From: Stichopus chloronotus
Taxonomy: Eukaryota > Echinodermata > Holothuroidea > Aspidochirotida > Stichopodidae
NCBI GenBank assembly: GCA_021234535.1
Contig: CM037838.1
Coordinates: 11,615,929-11,679,928 of the forward strand
Length of the DNA stretch: 64,000 bases
Direction: 5' to 3'
This document shows positions 12,362-25,660 of the stretch, one piece after another. The translations under genes and the position numbers were made by a program. Numbering within the stretch: the stretch's first letter is position 1; each line of letters opens with the position of its first letter. A model generated the notes under the pieces. It saw only the letters and a program-made list of their open reading frames with translations. It did no database searches and was not told the origin of the DNA.

Positions 12362-14284
12362 GACTTGTTCTCCTGCAAAGTTGGTATCAAATCATTTTGC
12401 TACTTTCCAAGAACTGACAGTTTGAGAAACCGTAAACCAAATTTCCCTGTTTGAAGCCACAGGGATTTTGTAACAGATATTATGGGTAAAATTTGACCAC
12501 TATCTGAATATACTGTAGAAAGAGAAAATCTGGATTGATTCAGTTTGACGTGTACTGTACTGTGATTTTGTAACTCATGGTGTAAGTTTACAGAACAGTA
12601 TATAAACATTCCCAATGTATGGTATTACTTTTTGAGGGTTGGAAAAATAAGCCACATCTGGAGGCAACTCATATACGATCATATGTCAAAAATCTTATCT
12701 TCCAGCCAACAGTCCAGCTTATCTTCAATCAATGTGGTAGTGCTTAAATCAACTCCTTCTAAATAACACCTCCCTTCCATGCATGCCCCTGTGATTGGCC
12801 AATACTCCCAAAGATGACATTCTGGAATATCTGATCTTGATGCACCTAGCTATAGCTGGTGTTCTCTTCTTTAGAATCTTATCTGATGTAAATATTTTCA
12901 GTCACTTCAATCTGTCTTGAATTAGAAAAAAAAAATGAATTTTCTGGACAATCGCACTATACACCTGAATTGTCTCTGAACTAAACAGAAGAAATTCAAC
13001 CTGGTGAAGCGTTTTCTCAAAACGTTTTTATTCCAGATAAAGTTCAAACAGTTTTAGAAAAGCTGGTGTGAATGTTGTAGTCTCTATTGGCAAGACTATA
13101 GCTACATAATAAAAGGTGTCACTTTGCACTGTCCATGCACCAAGGATGATGGTACTACAGTAGATGGCAGCATTCTTCTTCACGATGCACCAACTCTAAA
13201 AGAAGATCTTCAACCGAAGAATGAAGACAACTACTTGTCAACATCTCATCATACTAACAGCATTTCTATAAAGTCACACCATCCTGTTTTGAGAGACACA
13301 TACCGATCTTATTGATTGCAGGATGAAACTCTAATTCCGACAAGTTACAATCACAAAGTCTTCAAATAAAACCACATAAGCTTTTGTACTCCAGAGACAA
13401 AAACTGGGATGTATTCAACTCATAGTAAAACATTGACCAAATGATGTATGACCCTTTAACTCAGTTCTTTTTTTTTTCTTTTGTTTCTTGTTTATCTATT
13501 TGTCCAACGAAATTCATCTGCAAGGTGAACGCACTGTGTCAATTCAGTAGCCTAATTTGTAAACCTCATCCATTCAACCAGATCTTCCGGAGAGACTGTA
13601 AACTGTGTCAATTTACGAAATGCTTGACCTATTTTTTTGAGATAACAATGTTACTTACTGGATGCTGCACTGCTGCTGTGCCAATGTGTGCAATTACACC
13701 AATGTTGACAAATTTACATTGTAAAGCTTCAGCACATTTTAAAACAAATGGGTGTAGAGTACTTTTTGACACAAAAATTGGACAGCAAATTCAAATTTTG
13801 GACAATTTAAGTGATCAAAGATTTGTGATGCAATTTTGAAGACTATAAAGTAATTTAACCCCTCTGAAAGTGTGTACTTAAAGTTGTCAAATCATAGAAA
13901 AACCAAGTTTGGCAATGTGTAGAGTCTGTGTTAGAAAAAAGAAAGGCAGCCTTCTGCAGGTTTTTAGATTGGCATTGAAGGCTGTAAATCATCTTAAGCA
14001 GATGTTTACAAGATAAGCATGCAGAAGAAATATCACCGTCCCCCTCTCCCCCCTCCTAGCGTGACCAGACAGGGTTCTGTCATACTATGTTAAAAAAAAA
14101 AATCCAAAGGTGGTTATAGTTTTGGACAACTTTACACACTTTCTAACACAGGTTAAAATTACTGTATTCTATCTACAGTATGTTCGAAACTGCAATACAA
14201 ATGATTGGGCTAAAAAATAACTGAATCAACCTGTGTTGTCTCAGTTTTTTCACTAACTTCCTCATGATTCTCACTCGGTGAGCC

Positions 14285-14460
14285 TGCGTGATGTTCAAGT
14301 CCAGGTGGATCCTCGAGAGAATGATGTCCTTGAGTAAGGCACGTTACTATATCATCGGCTTCCTCCAATTCACTCAGCTAATGGTACCAGCTATGCTAGG
14401 AGGTTAAACTGAGATAGACTAGCATCCTGCTGTGATTCCTATTCAGGGGGATTAAACCTT
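14285..14460 (+). repeat. Possible dispersed-repeat fragment
   Basis: The stretch from GATGTCCTTGAGTAAGGCAC through TGGTACCAGCTATGCTAGGA to AGATAGACTAGCATCCTGC resembles a widespread animal repeat tail (a CTTGAGCAAGGCACTTTA-type sequence). A shorter possible relative is at 57918-57955 (GGTCAAGACACTTTACCCAC). The resemblance is from memory. Confidence 0.3.
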
Positions 14461-14824
14461 CAATCCACTTTATACTTTGGCAACTGCAATGTTAAGCATC
14501 AGGCTCATAAAGTAGCACATGTATGTCTTTGGAAGAATAAACCTGCTATAAAGAATTTTTCGCTAAGCAACTAGAGAAGATAACAAACATATTAATATCT
14601 GCAGATCATTCATACCTACAGGAGTAAGAATCCTTGGCTTCTATTGGCCCATTACAGTCAGGTGACTGTGACTTATTCTTGGATAACCACATGGTAACAG
14701 TCAAGTCACCATGGATATAAATACAACAAAACAGTAGATCAACAGTGTGTTTAAATCATCATTTGCTAATATGTCATGATAACAAAACAATGGACCTCGT
14801 CAACTGCGCCCTCGTACATTGCTT

Positions 14825-14861
14825 GCATTAACCTGATTGCGCACTTTTCTCAGGTTAATGC
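14825..14861. repeat. Perfect inverted repeat, 12-bp arms
   Basis: GCATTAACCTGA at 14825-14836 and TCAGGTTAATGC at 14850-14861, with a 13-base spacer. Confidence 0.8.
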
Positions 14862-17638
14862 ACTATCCAGCATTGCTTAACCTTTAATTGAAAGACATTC
14901 AAATGTCAAAAGATGAGTGCCCATTCACTATAAAAAAAACAATTTGGTGGTTTCAGCTATGGTGCAAAACCTTAGCATCACAATTTTGTTACTATAAGGT
15001 TTGCTCTTCCATTCAGTGAAATTTGCTCTGATTTCTTTAATATAATCAAATCAAATTTATACCAGCATTGCTATACAGCTGGTTGGTATATTTTTTTTAT
15101 GGTATCTTACTATCAACACACTGGTCAAACAAGATGATTTTACTCAAAGCATCTTTTTTATTTCCTACTTGCATTGATAAAAATGGGGTGGATGGAGAAA
15201 AGTCTGGATCCAACTTGAAATAGATACCTAACTGTGCAAAGAAGGTCTAAAATTAGGTCTGAGCAAAAGTACTGCAGTATTGCTGGCAAAGCTAAGATGT
15301 ACATATGGCTGTAGCAGTATATATAATGAAATACTGTAGCAGCTAGTATAAAGTCCCTCCCCTCTGCTGAATATTCAAACATTTTGAGATATGACCTGAA
15401 TTTTTGCAGAAAGCATAAGTTTATTTGGAGAGACCATGTGGCTAAGTATACTTTGACATTGAGTAGTCTGCTGTGGTTTTGTGATTTTGCTGCAGGCATT
15501 GTGGTATAGCTGTACTATAGATAGACCAGACTGCCTTTCCAAATGAACCTGGCATACTGTGCAGTATATGCATGAAAGTGATCAGCGAATCAATAGGCTA
15601 TCCATGGCACAGGGATCAAATTTGCGAGATCCAAAGAGAAACGTTTATGCAAATACTGTAAAGCAATGTTTGGCAACTCATTGGTCTAGATGGCCAGCTA
15701 GATCCATCTGCAATTCAGATGACGCTCTGTGATGCAAGTAAATTTAAATAATTACACTGAGTAAACAACCATGAACTCGTGTCATTGCAAGACTCGCAAA
15801 ATTATGGCAGACATTGAAAGCATATTTCATGCAGTAACTTGGCAAAGACTAACAAATTGTACTTCATGCAGCACAGTGTTATGAAAAGCATGCACGAACA
15901 TGCATTCTAGTTTAAACAAAATTCTTTTCAACTGAAGCAAAATTTGTCACTGCTCATGCACTTTAGCCTTTGCAGAAATACACTAGCTGCCAATGGCATT
16001 GGTTCCAAAAATACAGTTTGAAGAATCAAGTTTTCTTCTTCAATTTGCAGAATGTAGGATTGATCAAAGTATGAAAAGTTTATGCAAATGTTTCAAGTTT
16101 CAACAATGAAGATTGCCTCAGGCCTGTTTTGAGGTTTAAACTGTAGCTGATGTATTCATTCCCTGCAGGACAAACATACAAATGTGTTAATTAATATTAC
16201 TGACATTTACAGAACGATATAAATAATGGAAACAGATTCCATCACGTTTACCCAAAACAAAACAAAAAAGGAAAGAAGACTCCGCCAACTGCGGGGGTTC
16301 AGATTTGGCTTGTGGAAGTTACAAATGGTAAAGACTGCATACGTAACTGCCATTTGAAAGTTTCTTAGATCTTCGGGGAACTGAAAATTTGATAAAGTGG
16401 ACGAATTTGAATTAGTAAATTGACTGCAAAATTTTTACTGGTGGATACACAGTACCTGCATAACATAAACCAAGGTACAGTATTGCAATTTAGTCAAACT
16501 ATAGTGCAATTTATTGGTGACTTATAAGGTGGGACAAACTATCAAAACTGTACAAAATTCTGTAACTTGGACAAATTAAAGATAACTATGATCTGGTGAT
16601 ACCAGAATTAACAGCTGCTTGAATATCATATTGTTTCAACCTACTGTAGTGTATACATCTATGACATAGTCAATTAGTGCACAAGCTTGCCAAAATACTG
16701 TTTTTCACAAATGAATTTTGTCATATAGTGGTGAACTTGAGCAATTGCACTCTTGACATAGCAGATGGGAGTGTGGTTGTGGTTTGAAATTTAGCGATGA
16801 ATACCACTTAAGAAAGCTTAATGTAAACTTAGAGGAAAATGATTCCATTGCTTTCATACGAGTTATCCTATCCATTATTCTTTATTATAATATTGCCATG
16901 GCAACTAACGAAATCAAATATGCAATTCATACCATACTGTATGTACACCAAGCTTCCATGGTAGCTCTTTGCAACAATTAGATTCTACTGTACCTACAGT
17001 AACATGCTGAAACAGCAAAAAAAAAATGAAAAAGCAGATAGCTGCAACACACTTCTGGAAATTAAGTTATAGCGCCCCTCTTGAGGTGTAATCAGCTGCA
17101 AGCTTAAGTATGGAATGACTATACTCATAGCCACATGAGCATGCTGACAACAGAACACAAAGCATAGTTGTAGCAATTAGTTTACATTGCATACTGAAAG
17201 CTCATCCACGAACAGTAAGGGCAAGATATTTAACACTGTGCACTATACTCAGGACATTTTCCCATGCAGTTACATTGCGCAGCACAATGCAAATAATATG
17301 TCATTAGGCCTATATACAGGTACTGTACAGTAGGTTGCACTTAATGCAGACTATACACCAGCAGCATTGATTCTTACATATATAGTACATGCACATAAAC
17401 GACAAACCTGCAAATATTATGATAACTACAGTATACCTCCAAAGAGTCTAATTTGTCTAGATATCATGACTTACTGACATTTTATACCGACATCAGATGA
17501 TACAATAGTAACCTACTGTACATTATGAATGTACATGCTACCTGCCTACGTACTGTATATCACAGTAGCTTATACCTAATGCAATAAGGGCAGTCACACA
17601 GTTCATACACATCTTTTTCTTAATTCTTATCTCCTCAG

Positions 17639-17718
17639 GTGAGGATAAAAATTTGCAGGCTAAGAACCGGATAAATGCCGATGACGTCAGGAATTATGAG
17701 GCCAACAGCTTTGCCTGA
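17639..17718 (+). CDS. Candidate short terminal exon containing a CRE-like site
   Basis: A pyrimidine-rich acceptor (TTCTTATCTCCTCAG) is followed by an open frame that, after two bases, reads EDKNLQAKNRINADDV then RNYEANSFA and ends with TGA at 17716-17718. The peptide is hydrophilic and has no identified domain. The block is GC-richer than its flanks and includes TGACGTCA, so a regulatory element is an alternative explanation for its composition. Confidence 0.2.
17682..17689. promoter_or_regulatory. TGACGTCA, full cAMP-response-element palindrome
   Basis: The sequence is an exact match to the CREB/ATF consensus. A single 8-bp match in 64 kb can be chance (about one expected), but its place in a GC-raised block makes it worth noting. 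Function is inferred. Confidence 0.25.
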
Positions 17719-20700
17719 GATGCTGTAACTTGGAGGCTTTGATCCTCAACACAGCTCGCTGGCTTATAGAAGCTTAGGATCATGGCATGCAGGTATAGTA
17801 CTTGACTCACTATATGCCACATAGTAAAAGTTCAAAAGAGCTAGCAGACTATTACTGAACACTGACAAAAACTAATACTGGGGACTTAGCGAGGAAACCT
17901 TACCGTTCCAGGGCTTGAATAAGCTATAAGAAGGGCACAGCCAAAATGAACAAATTGGACATAGGTCTACATTATGTAATTTCATAGGACACTTACTGAG
18001 ACGCAGCCATCTGTAACGGCCTAATAGCCACACGCCATGGGTACCGTTGATAATTTTAAGCCATGCTGTTTGGAAACGTTACTCAGTGAGTGGATATATA
18101 AAGCCACCACTTTCAAATGTTTCTCATTATCAATCGCATGGGGACCTTCAGAGATTTTATTTCCCAATTTTCTATCCACACTTGAAACATATAAGAGCTG
18201 TTGTATGTTTTGCAATTTAAGGCCCCTGCCCCCCTGCCACAACATTTTTGATGGAAGTAACTACCAAGGCAAAAATGCAAACTGGAAATGCAGAATCAAG
18301 CATCAATTAGTGCGACTTGCTGCATATTTGTCAGTGACGTCCGTTGTAAAGCTCATCAAGATTCTTGGACTCCATGTTCACAACTGCGAAACTTCACGTT
18401 GAGGCCGACTAGCTGTGACGAACAAACTCGTTAGCAGAGACGAGGGGAATAATCACTTAATCGTTAATTCACGGTATGAATGTCTAGAGCATACAGCAGT
18501 ATGAACCCAATGTTCAGCGACCTCTCTGTGAAAATGTTCCAATTCAGCCAAGTTCAGAACAATGAAAATCAGAGGCATACTGAGTATGACCTGTGGCATG
18601 TACAGATTAAAAACAAAAACGTTACAAGATGCCCTCAAAAAAAAAATACAAATTCCATTCTGCCCTCATACACCTCTCCAATCTACTTGAGAAAGAACAT
18701 TTAGGATCTACAAATTGTTTCTAGCAGTGGATCTAAAAATTTGAACAAAACACTACAGAGTTGAAAAGTTCTCAGCTTGTCAGAGGAATTAATTTCGACA
18801 AAGTGAGTCGGTGACATTTCCAGTGGATCGTGGACATGGCTCTGAGTGCTGTGGACTGATAAATTGCTTCGACTTTAGCACTCAAAGCTGACAATTGTGG
18901 GCACACTCGGTCACGTATGTAATCCCTCATGGTTGATAACTGGCTGGCAGGCCTCGACAGGATTTGGCTCGCAGGCAATTAATTAATTTGGGAAGGACTA
19001 AGTGCTCGAATTAGACTGCTAAGGATTCCCTGCTGCGATATCGTGATGAGCCCTAATGCCAACACAAATAAATTAAATAACACTGGTGAGTTTTACTGTT
19101 GTAGTCTGCTATTGTGATAGTTTCATACAGACCCAGCAGCTTGTACAATTGTTTGAAGAACAAAATGGAGTGAGCAGAGATTAGAAGTCAGATAAATTTA
19201 GAGAGACAAATTGAGAAAGAACAATTCTTCCCCTCCCCTCCAAAAAATACAATCTTGAAGAAAGTTGAAACACAACGTCCCTGCGGTCAACTTGCTTCCA
19301 GCTGTCATCTTTTCACAGCATCAAGAACAGTAAGGTGCTACTGTACTATATAGCAAGAGTAACTTCCCCACCAAAGCATGGCTATCATCGTGAATTTTCA
19401 CGGTCACGTTCTGCCCAAAGTTGTTATTCTGCTCTGATTGTCTGATTCTCGGTAAACTTTGCACAAAAGTTCATTGTCTCATACTGTATACTGCAAACAG
19501 TTGCTGGCAAGTTGTTGCTAAACACCCACAGTATGATAAGCACACACATGGAGACATCAAGTTAGCACATTTATCTTATATCAGAATACTGACAGAGCCA
19601 GTGCCAGCATCTACTGTCCAGATGCAAATGTCACTGGGATATAGATGGTGGTCCAACATGGTATAAAGTGCCCGAGGAGGAGGTTCGTCACGCCCCCTGA
19701 CTCGAGGCAGGGAAACATTGCCCCGACTGCCTGCTAATTAATTGTCTTAATTCCACATGAACTAGTTTCCCCTGCTGCAGGTATGGGAGAAGATCATCTT
19801 GACATGACAAGGAATTCTTATCACATGACATCAGCTCGACGACACCCACGCCTCAGGAGTGATACGCCGGAGGTGTTAACCCAGGGTAATTCTGACGGTC
19901 TGTGTGGAAGGACTAACCGCACTGTATGGGTTAAAAAAAATTCATGTTCCATAAACAAAATTTGATGTACTGTACTGCTGTTACCGGTATGTGTAAAGCT
20001 AGCTAATTACTTTGCTCAAGGAAAAGAATGAATTTCAGTAACGATGCAAATTTAGGAAAAAATTGAAGCTTAAAGCCTATTAAGCTATACGCAGTACCTG
20101 TATAGTCTTTCACTATGAGTAAAATCAATTCAGACTGAAGGCAATATTCTCTGGACCCTTATTAATTTATTGTGAAAAAAGGCGTTACCTTAAGATACAG
20201 CACAATCGAATACAGTATATCTGTTTAATACTGGACAGCGCAATGGCTTTACAGTGTTTCAGGATGAATCTGCCCATATAGTGTAGTGGTAACAATATCT
20301 GTACATATACAGTATGTACTATATGCAACACACTGTACAGTATGATTTGTTTCCATAGACAGAAATTTGCTACTGTCACTTTGATGTGGGGACAGTGCAG
20401 AAGCAGACTGACAGAGCAGTGGTGAAAATTCCAACGACATTAATCTACACTACTTAATGAGCTTGATCATCCCCAGTGGACTAATTAGCAACTCTATCTA
20501 CAATAGATGGACTTTTATCTAGGGTGGTTTTATCACTTCATGTAATCTTCAAAAGGTGAGCACAGAACAGTTGAAGGTCAGTGCTAAGGTCATCAGAGAT
20601 GGCTAAGACAATGAATTGAGAGTATAATTGAGTCACACATGTGGAAGAACATTCAACAGTTTAAAGATGGCACCCTTAATTCTGACTGCTGGCTTTGTCA

Positions 20701-22827
20701 CTCAACAAGCGTCTGAAGTTGCTCTTTCTCCTTTTTCGTGATGCTCAAAACTACAAAAACAATTCCCAGTCATTATCTATCGAATTCATACAACCATGAT
20801 GGGATAAATTCTAACCTACATCAGTATAAACGGTCTGCCTTAGGAAACTCACCGTACCATACGTAACATGACTTCAATAAAATGTGCCAGCAAGCACAAA
20901 TGGTTGAAGAGGGTGGGATACATACAATACAGTACAGTATGTGTCATGAAAAATTATGGGAGGGACTTACTTTTCTTCTTTTTTTTTTTTTTGGCAAGCT
21001 CCAACACAGTACTTCACCAATACACTCTTAACTGTACTGGAAATGGCAGTTCATTGTGCATGCCAAATTTATCGACCATATAATGCACACACCTTGCATA
21101 CTGTAGCCATAGACAAGAATGGAGAAGAAATGGAGGATAGAATGAAATTCCTCAGTTCCTGATGGTCATATTCATTGAACAATGTGCAAGAAAGCTTTAA
21201 GAGTTTCCACAACTCAAGAATATATAATACACAGTAAGTCTCTCACAGTATTCGGGAGCCAATTCCCGGTAGTTCACATATGTATTGGTGTTAAACATTT
21301 GATCCTCCAAAGTGAGGGAGCACTTCTACATTCGCAACTACAAAAATTTTACAGACATCAATATCTGCAGCCTTGAAACCCTTGAAACTCGAGGTCATTG
21401 CTCGAATAAGGAATGGAAGCTGGCAAAACCGAGTTTAGAGCCTAATTTCTGCAGTGTGTGAACCAGGAACAAAAGTTTAGTCTTATTTGGCCGGAGGGCA
21501 AACAATTTTTTACTCTCCACCTAAATCTCACGAATGAGTGACACTAGGGCTGAACATTAGCGAAAAAGTCCAGAAAGCCAGATACCGTAAGCCTGCTGAC
21601 AGTTTCTCTTTGTGACTTAAAATTTAGTTAATGGGTATTTCCTTTTAGTAATTACATAGCGGGCTTTTAGAGGCAGCAATCGAAACGTCGTCCTCCAGAA
21701 TAAACTGGCAAAGTGGAGACTGAGAAGAGAAAAAGAGGAAATGAAAACAGTTTTGACCTATCGAACAATCAATTTTATTCCCTACACTGAAGGTGGCATT
21801 AGACGAGGGAAGCAGAAATTTGTGTTTTCGTTTCAAATTGTTTCCGAAAAGTCAATTACATTTTGCACGTGACTAATATTCCGACAGCCCTCACAGAGCT
21901 GTGACAGGTCCGTAAATTCTGTGAGCATTTTTATGCCTTTTTCTTCAAATTTGGGGAGCAAATTTTAGCCCTGGGAAAATGTGTCATCCTCGAAGTTCAA
22001 ATCGAGAAATGTTTGTGGAAGAGAAATCCAAAATGTTTGGCTTCATTTTGTTTTCTTGTATTTAAATGTCACGCCACATCGTCAATCCTATGATGTACAC
22101 CTCTTGAAGGTGAACGATAGATCACTTTTGAGTTACACGGCTGGCTCGTACAATTCTAGGGCTGTACAAAGGACGCTGTGCGGTGATTAATTGGAAAGGG
22201 ACGAAAATCTTCTTACATGATTCATGGTTGCAAAGTATTTGGTGCATCATGTTAGGCCAATGAAATAGATGGTGGATCATGGTACATGATTTGCTTCATA
22301 TTGTCAAATTATTTGCAACAAACCATCAATACTAGTCTACCAATTTATCTAGAGGGCATATGACTTCAGTGGTAGCGAATCTATCCCAGAATTTCTGGCA
22401 TCACCATGACGATAGGTGGAATATGTGCAGCACATCATCGCCCTATTAACAGTTAGTCCAAAATACACAGTCGAGTTGTTTGATAGAGCAATTGCACTTT
22501 GTGCAAACTAGAGTATTATAAACTTTAAACGTGCAAGGAAATTAGGCATGTTTGGAATATGAATTTGCTGAGAAAAGTCCTTCGTTAACGATTGCGACTT
22601 CTATATTATCAATTGCCAGTCTGAGTTTACGATCAACATATTTTCCAGACTTTCACCAAACATACTAGGTCTGCCGAATAGGATCACATCGGTTTTTTAA
22701 CAGTGCTACCTAAAATAAGTTTTTGCATATATGAACAAACATGAATTTTAAGTGCTGTTCCTTGGTATAAAAAATATGTACAATCTCTGACTGTAATTGC
22801 AACACCGGTTTTATTCCATTTCTTTAG
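17719..22827. other. Non-coding stretch with GC-raised patches
   Basis: Patches at 18780-19010, 19680-19920 and 21860-22190 are richer in GC and CpG and contain homeodomain-type words such as GGCAATTAATTAATTTGGG and CTGCTAATTAATTGTC. Open frames in them have no good splice sites. They are candidates for conserved enhancers. The rest is plain AT-rich DNA. Confidence 0.4.
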
Positions 22828-23164
22828 AAGCATCAAACAGCAGTGGCAATATGGATGGGGTACAGATGGCACAACCCCCCTCATGCAGCAGCAGCTTTCG
22901 GAGGGGGGTGGTGGGGGTGCTGGAGTACCGCAAGAGCAAAAGGGTGCCAGTGCTGAGACTGGAAATGTCATTTTCGGCGATCTATTTTTATCCAAAAAGT
23001 CTCTGCTACACCACACACCATCAGACGGTGGCGATGCATGCGCTCTGCAGTACTGTAGCATTCCCACAATTCCAGATACCTGTATTATGTACTGTAGTGA
23101 TGATGGGTGCCACATGAGACTTGGCCTTGAAGGACGCCCTCATTATCAAACAGCATTCTTGTAG
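22828..23164 (+). CDS. Candidate Gln/Gly-rich exon
   Basis: The acceptor TTTTATTCCATTTCTTTAG ends at 22827. One downstream frame reads SIKQQWQYGWGTDGTTPL, MQQQLSE, a six-residue Gly/Ala tract, then VPQEQKGASAETGN, staying open to a TAG at 23162-23164. A second frame (beginning EASNSSGNMDGVQMAQPP) is also open. No obvious donor was found, so the right boundary is the stop codon by default. The low-complexity Gln and Gly runs resemble linkers in nuclear proteins, but nothing diagnostic is present. Confidence 0.2.
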
Positions 23165-24379
23165 CATTCCCATCTGCATAATTAAATCGTAATTTGCATG
23201 AGACAAACAGTAATGTTAAAATACAATTTTTGTCAGGTAAAAGAGAAATTTCGAGGTCACAACAAATTGGAACGATATTCAGTGTGTAACGAAAATGTGT
23301 TCAGATCTTGTGCACAGTCCATACCGTGGCCATGTGGCTAATTATTACAAGGAGAACATTCATGTGCCTGATTTGGTATTTTATTTAAAAATGGGGACAG
23401 GGGGAAGAGAAATTATAACGTGGGGTAGTAGCAGGAAAGAGTAAGTGGACCATTATTACTGAAAGTATATATTTGTCGGCAATACATACAATCTGTATCA
23501 AATCAATTTCACTGTATTCATGTACAGGTTGCCATAGACAGCAATGTAAAAGCTTTCATATCAGCAAAGTGGTTTTTACAAAACAAGAAAACAGAAAGTA
23601 TACAAGGAAGAAAAAATTTCGATTTGAGGTTTCAGAGAGGTTGCGAGGATATTTTTAGCTGCATGAATACAGTTAGAAGGTTAAAAATAGGGAGGCCACA
23701 CCACTCCCTGGGAGAAAAATTCAAAAGTAATGTAAAAGTTACACTGATAAATTGTGTAGATTTAATTAAGGTATGACACAGACTGCAAAAATAGTTCGAT
23801 AGCTAAAGGTGAAATTTTGATTGTGTAAATGTAGGGGTAGTGTAGCTGAATCTTTATATGTCAAGGTGTATATTGTGCCAACAAGTAAAGTAAATAACAT
23901 ACATTGGAAGATAAAAAGCAACACAGAGGATGTTTAACAGAAACTTGCCAAGTGAATCCTACTGTCAGTTGAACAATTTTCGGGGGGCTGGTAAACTAAC
24001 ACAAGATCTGGTTATCATGAAGTGTGTTTGTTGTTAAGCTTCCTCATTTTTGTCTTTTTCTTACAGATCTGGGTTTCGTGGGCTCGAAAAATTAAAAACT
24101 GTCAGAACTGCGAGGGCAGAATTCAACTATACATATATTGTAGCCTGTTCATGACACTGCCCAGTTGTCAGGATGCGATGCAGACGTTGACAATTGCAAC
24201 TGTCTGTCTGCAAATTAAACTCAACAGACCGTGACACATATATCATGAATTTTGTGAACAGACTCAATATTAGCCCCTTTATCCGTCCATATCAGTTTCA
24301 TAAGGTTTGTTGCAGGATGCGATCGAGTCCCATAAAGTGTACATGTTTTTGTCTACTGTAGATTCCCTGAAACAGCGAC
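23165..24379. other. Non-coding stretch
   Basis: No feature recognised. Confidence 0.6.
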
Positions 24380-24433
24380 GCACTCACCTCATGTAAATCT
24401 ATGCATGTACAGTACATGAGATTTCCTAGCCAT

Positions 24434-24604
24434 GCACTCACCTCATACAAACCATCCACATGTGAGATGTATCCTAGCTGCAAGTCACAAGGGCTGACAA
24501 TTTCGTGAGGACGGTGACCAGATACCCATACACACTATTTTCAGTTGCTAGATTAGAGTTAATACGATCGTGCATAGGTTACAGTATATGAGGTGAGGGA
24601 GTAT
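24434..24604 (+). mobile_element. Repeat family with CTCACCTCATA ends, copy A
   Basis: Begins GCACTCACCTCATACAA and ends TATGAGGTGAGGGAGTA, an inverted pair. The interior shares ACGGTGACCAGA, ACACAC and CAGTTGCT-GATTA in order with the 55.8-kb copy. An additional end-like motif GCACTCACCTCATG lies at 24380, with a small palindrome CATGTACAGTACATG between, suggesting a second, truncated end. Confidence 0.55.
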
Positions 24605-24965
24605 ACGTGCTTCGATAATAGCATTCATGTCTACAATGTATTATAACATGAAATTCTTCAAAAGGGCAGAGGATTTAATCAAATCTATGTAGCTGGCACA
24701 TATTGCACATTTCAATATTTTTGTCTCGTTATGTGGATGAACAGGCAGTCGTATGTTTTCATGATTAATTTTGTCATTTATTCTGTTAATCCAGGTTTAC
24801 GATGGAACTGACATATTGTGTGTCGTTCAGTTTATACCATACAAGATTGATACATGTTCACCACATTAATGTTGGCTGCCTCTCCTTCGGTGAGAAAGAC
24901 CCCACCGTCTAAAACTGAATGTTTTTAAACAGTGAAAGATTTCATTCTCTCATATTTCAGTTTTT

Positions 24966-24990
24966 CTTTCTCTCTCTCTCTTTTTTTTTT
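24966..24990 (+). repeat. CT/T microsatellite
   Basis: A (TC)n run passes into a T10 run, followed by CTTTT and a G7 run. A simple-sequence tract. Confidence 0.8.
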
Positions 24991-25147
24991 CTTTTGGGGG
25001 GAGGGTTCTCTGTCATAAACTGGAGGAGCTCCAATCTATGCTGATCTTGGTTTCAAAAGGTCTGGAGTACCAAATTTATTTTAGTATTCACATGATACTG
25101 AGTACATCGCGGATCACGGAATCATGCATGCTGCAGCAGTCATGACA

Positions 25148-25660
25148 TTAAATCCCACTCGTCATATTTTTCGTCAACAACCAATCAGGGTTTTCATGAA
25201 TTTTCAACCCATCATCGTCAAACCTTTGAAGAATTAATCTCGATAAGTCGACTGTCTGATAATGGATGGCTGGAGCCCGGAGCTCATGCGACGTTCGGAT
25301 CCCGGAATTTTGAAACATTTTGTTCCATTTGGGCTCCCCTTTCAACATCCATTCATTATGATCTGTCCACGCTGCCGGAGCACCTTGAGGGATTCAAACA
25401 ATTAATTCTCACAGAACTCACGAGGAAACGACCAAAAGATTTGTGAGATTTCGTCACGAGGATTACGGGAGATCGAATGACTCCTGGCAGTGAGCGTGTG
25501 CCGTTACGCCTTGTTTCCTCCGATGACCTTCATCTCAAATCATCGCCACAGCAAAGCGGAGGCGAGAGGCGAGTGGCAGCGCAACATTCTGTTAGAATGT
25601 CGGAAAAAAAGAGCAAAGTGACTTCCGAATCCTGAAAGGAAGATACGCATCTAAAGAAGG
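25148..25660. other. GC- and CpG-rich block with an open minus-strand frame
   Basis: On the minus strand a frame starting at 25348 reads MLKGEPKWNKMFQNSG, IRTSHELRAPAIHYQT, VDLSRLILQRFDDDG and stops near 25148. It extends upstream without a stop for about 16 codons. Splice sites are poor: the best internal donor is CAAAG|GTTTGA. To the right, 25380-25620 is CpG-rich with no long frame. A pseudo-exon or conserved non-coding element fits as well as a gene. Confidence 0.17.

Larger units (their letters stand above)
11795..17638. other. Non-coding stretch
   Basis: Contains the poly-C run, the repeat fragment at 14.3 kb and the 14.8-kb inverted repeat listed separately. Open frames at 13124-13315 and 13441-13839 lack splice sites and domains. 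Confidence 0.5.

Noticed and set aside
13441..13839. 132-codon plus-strand open frame
   Set aside because: AT-rich, Cys/Phe-rich peptide with poly-T origin at its start, no splice site and no domain.
22684..23115. 143-codon minus-strand open frame with a Pro7 run
   Set aside because: Opposite strand of the GC-rich block at 22.9 kb; Pro run is the complement of a G-rich tract and no splice sites fit.
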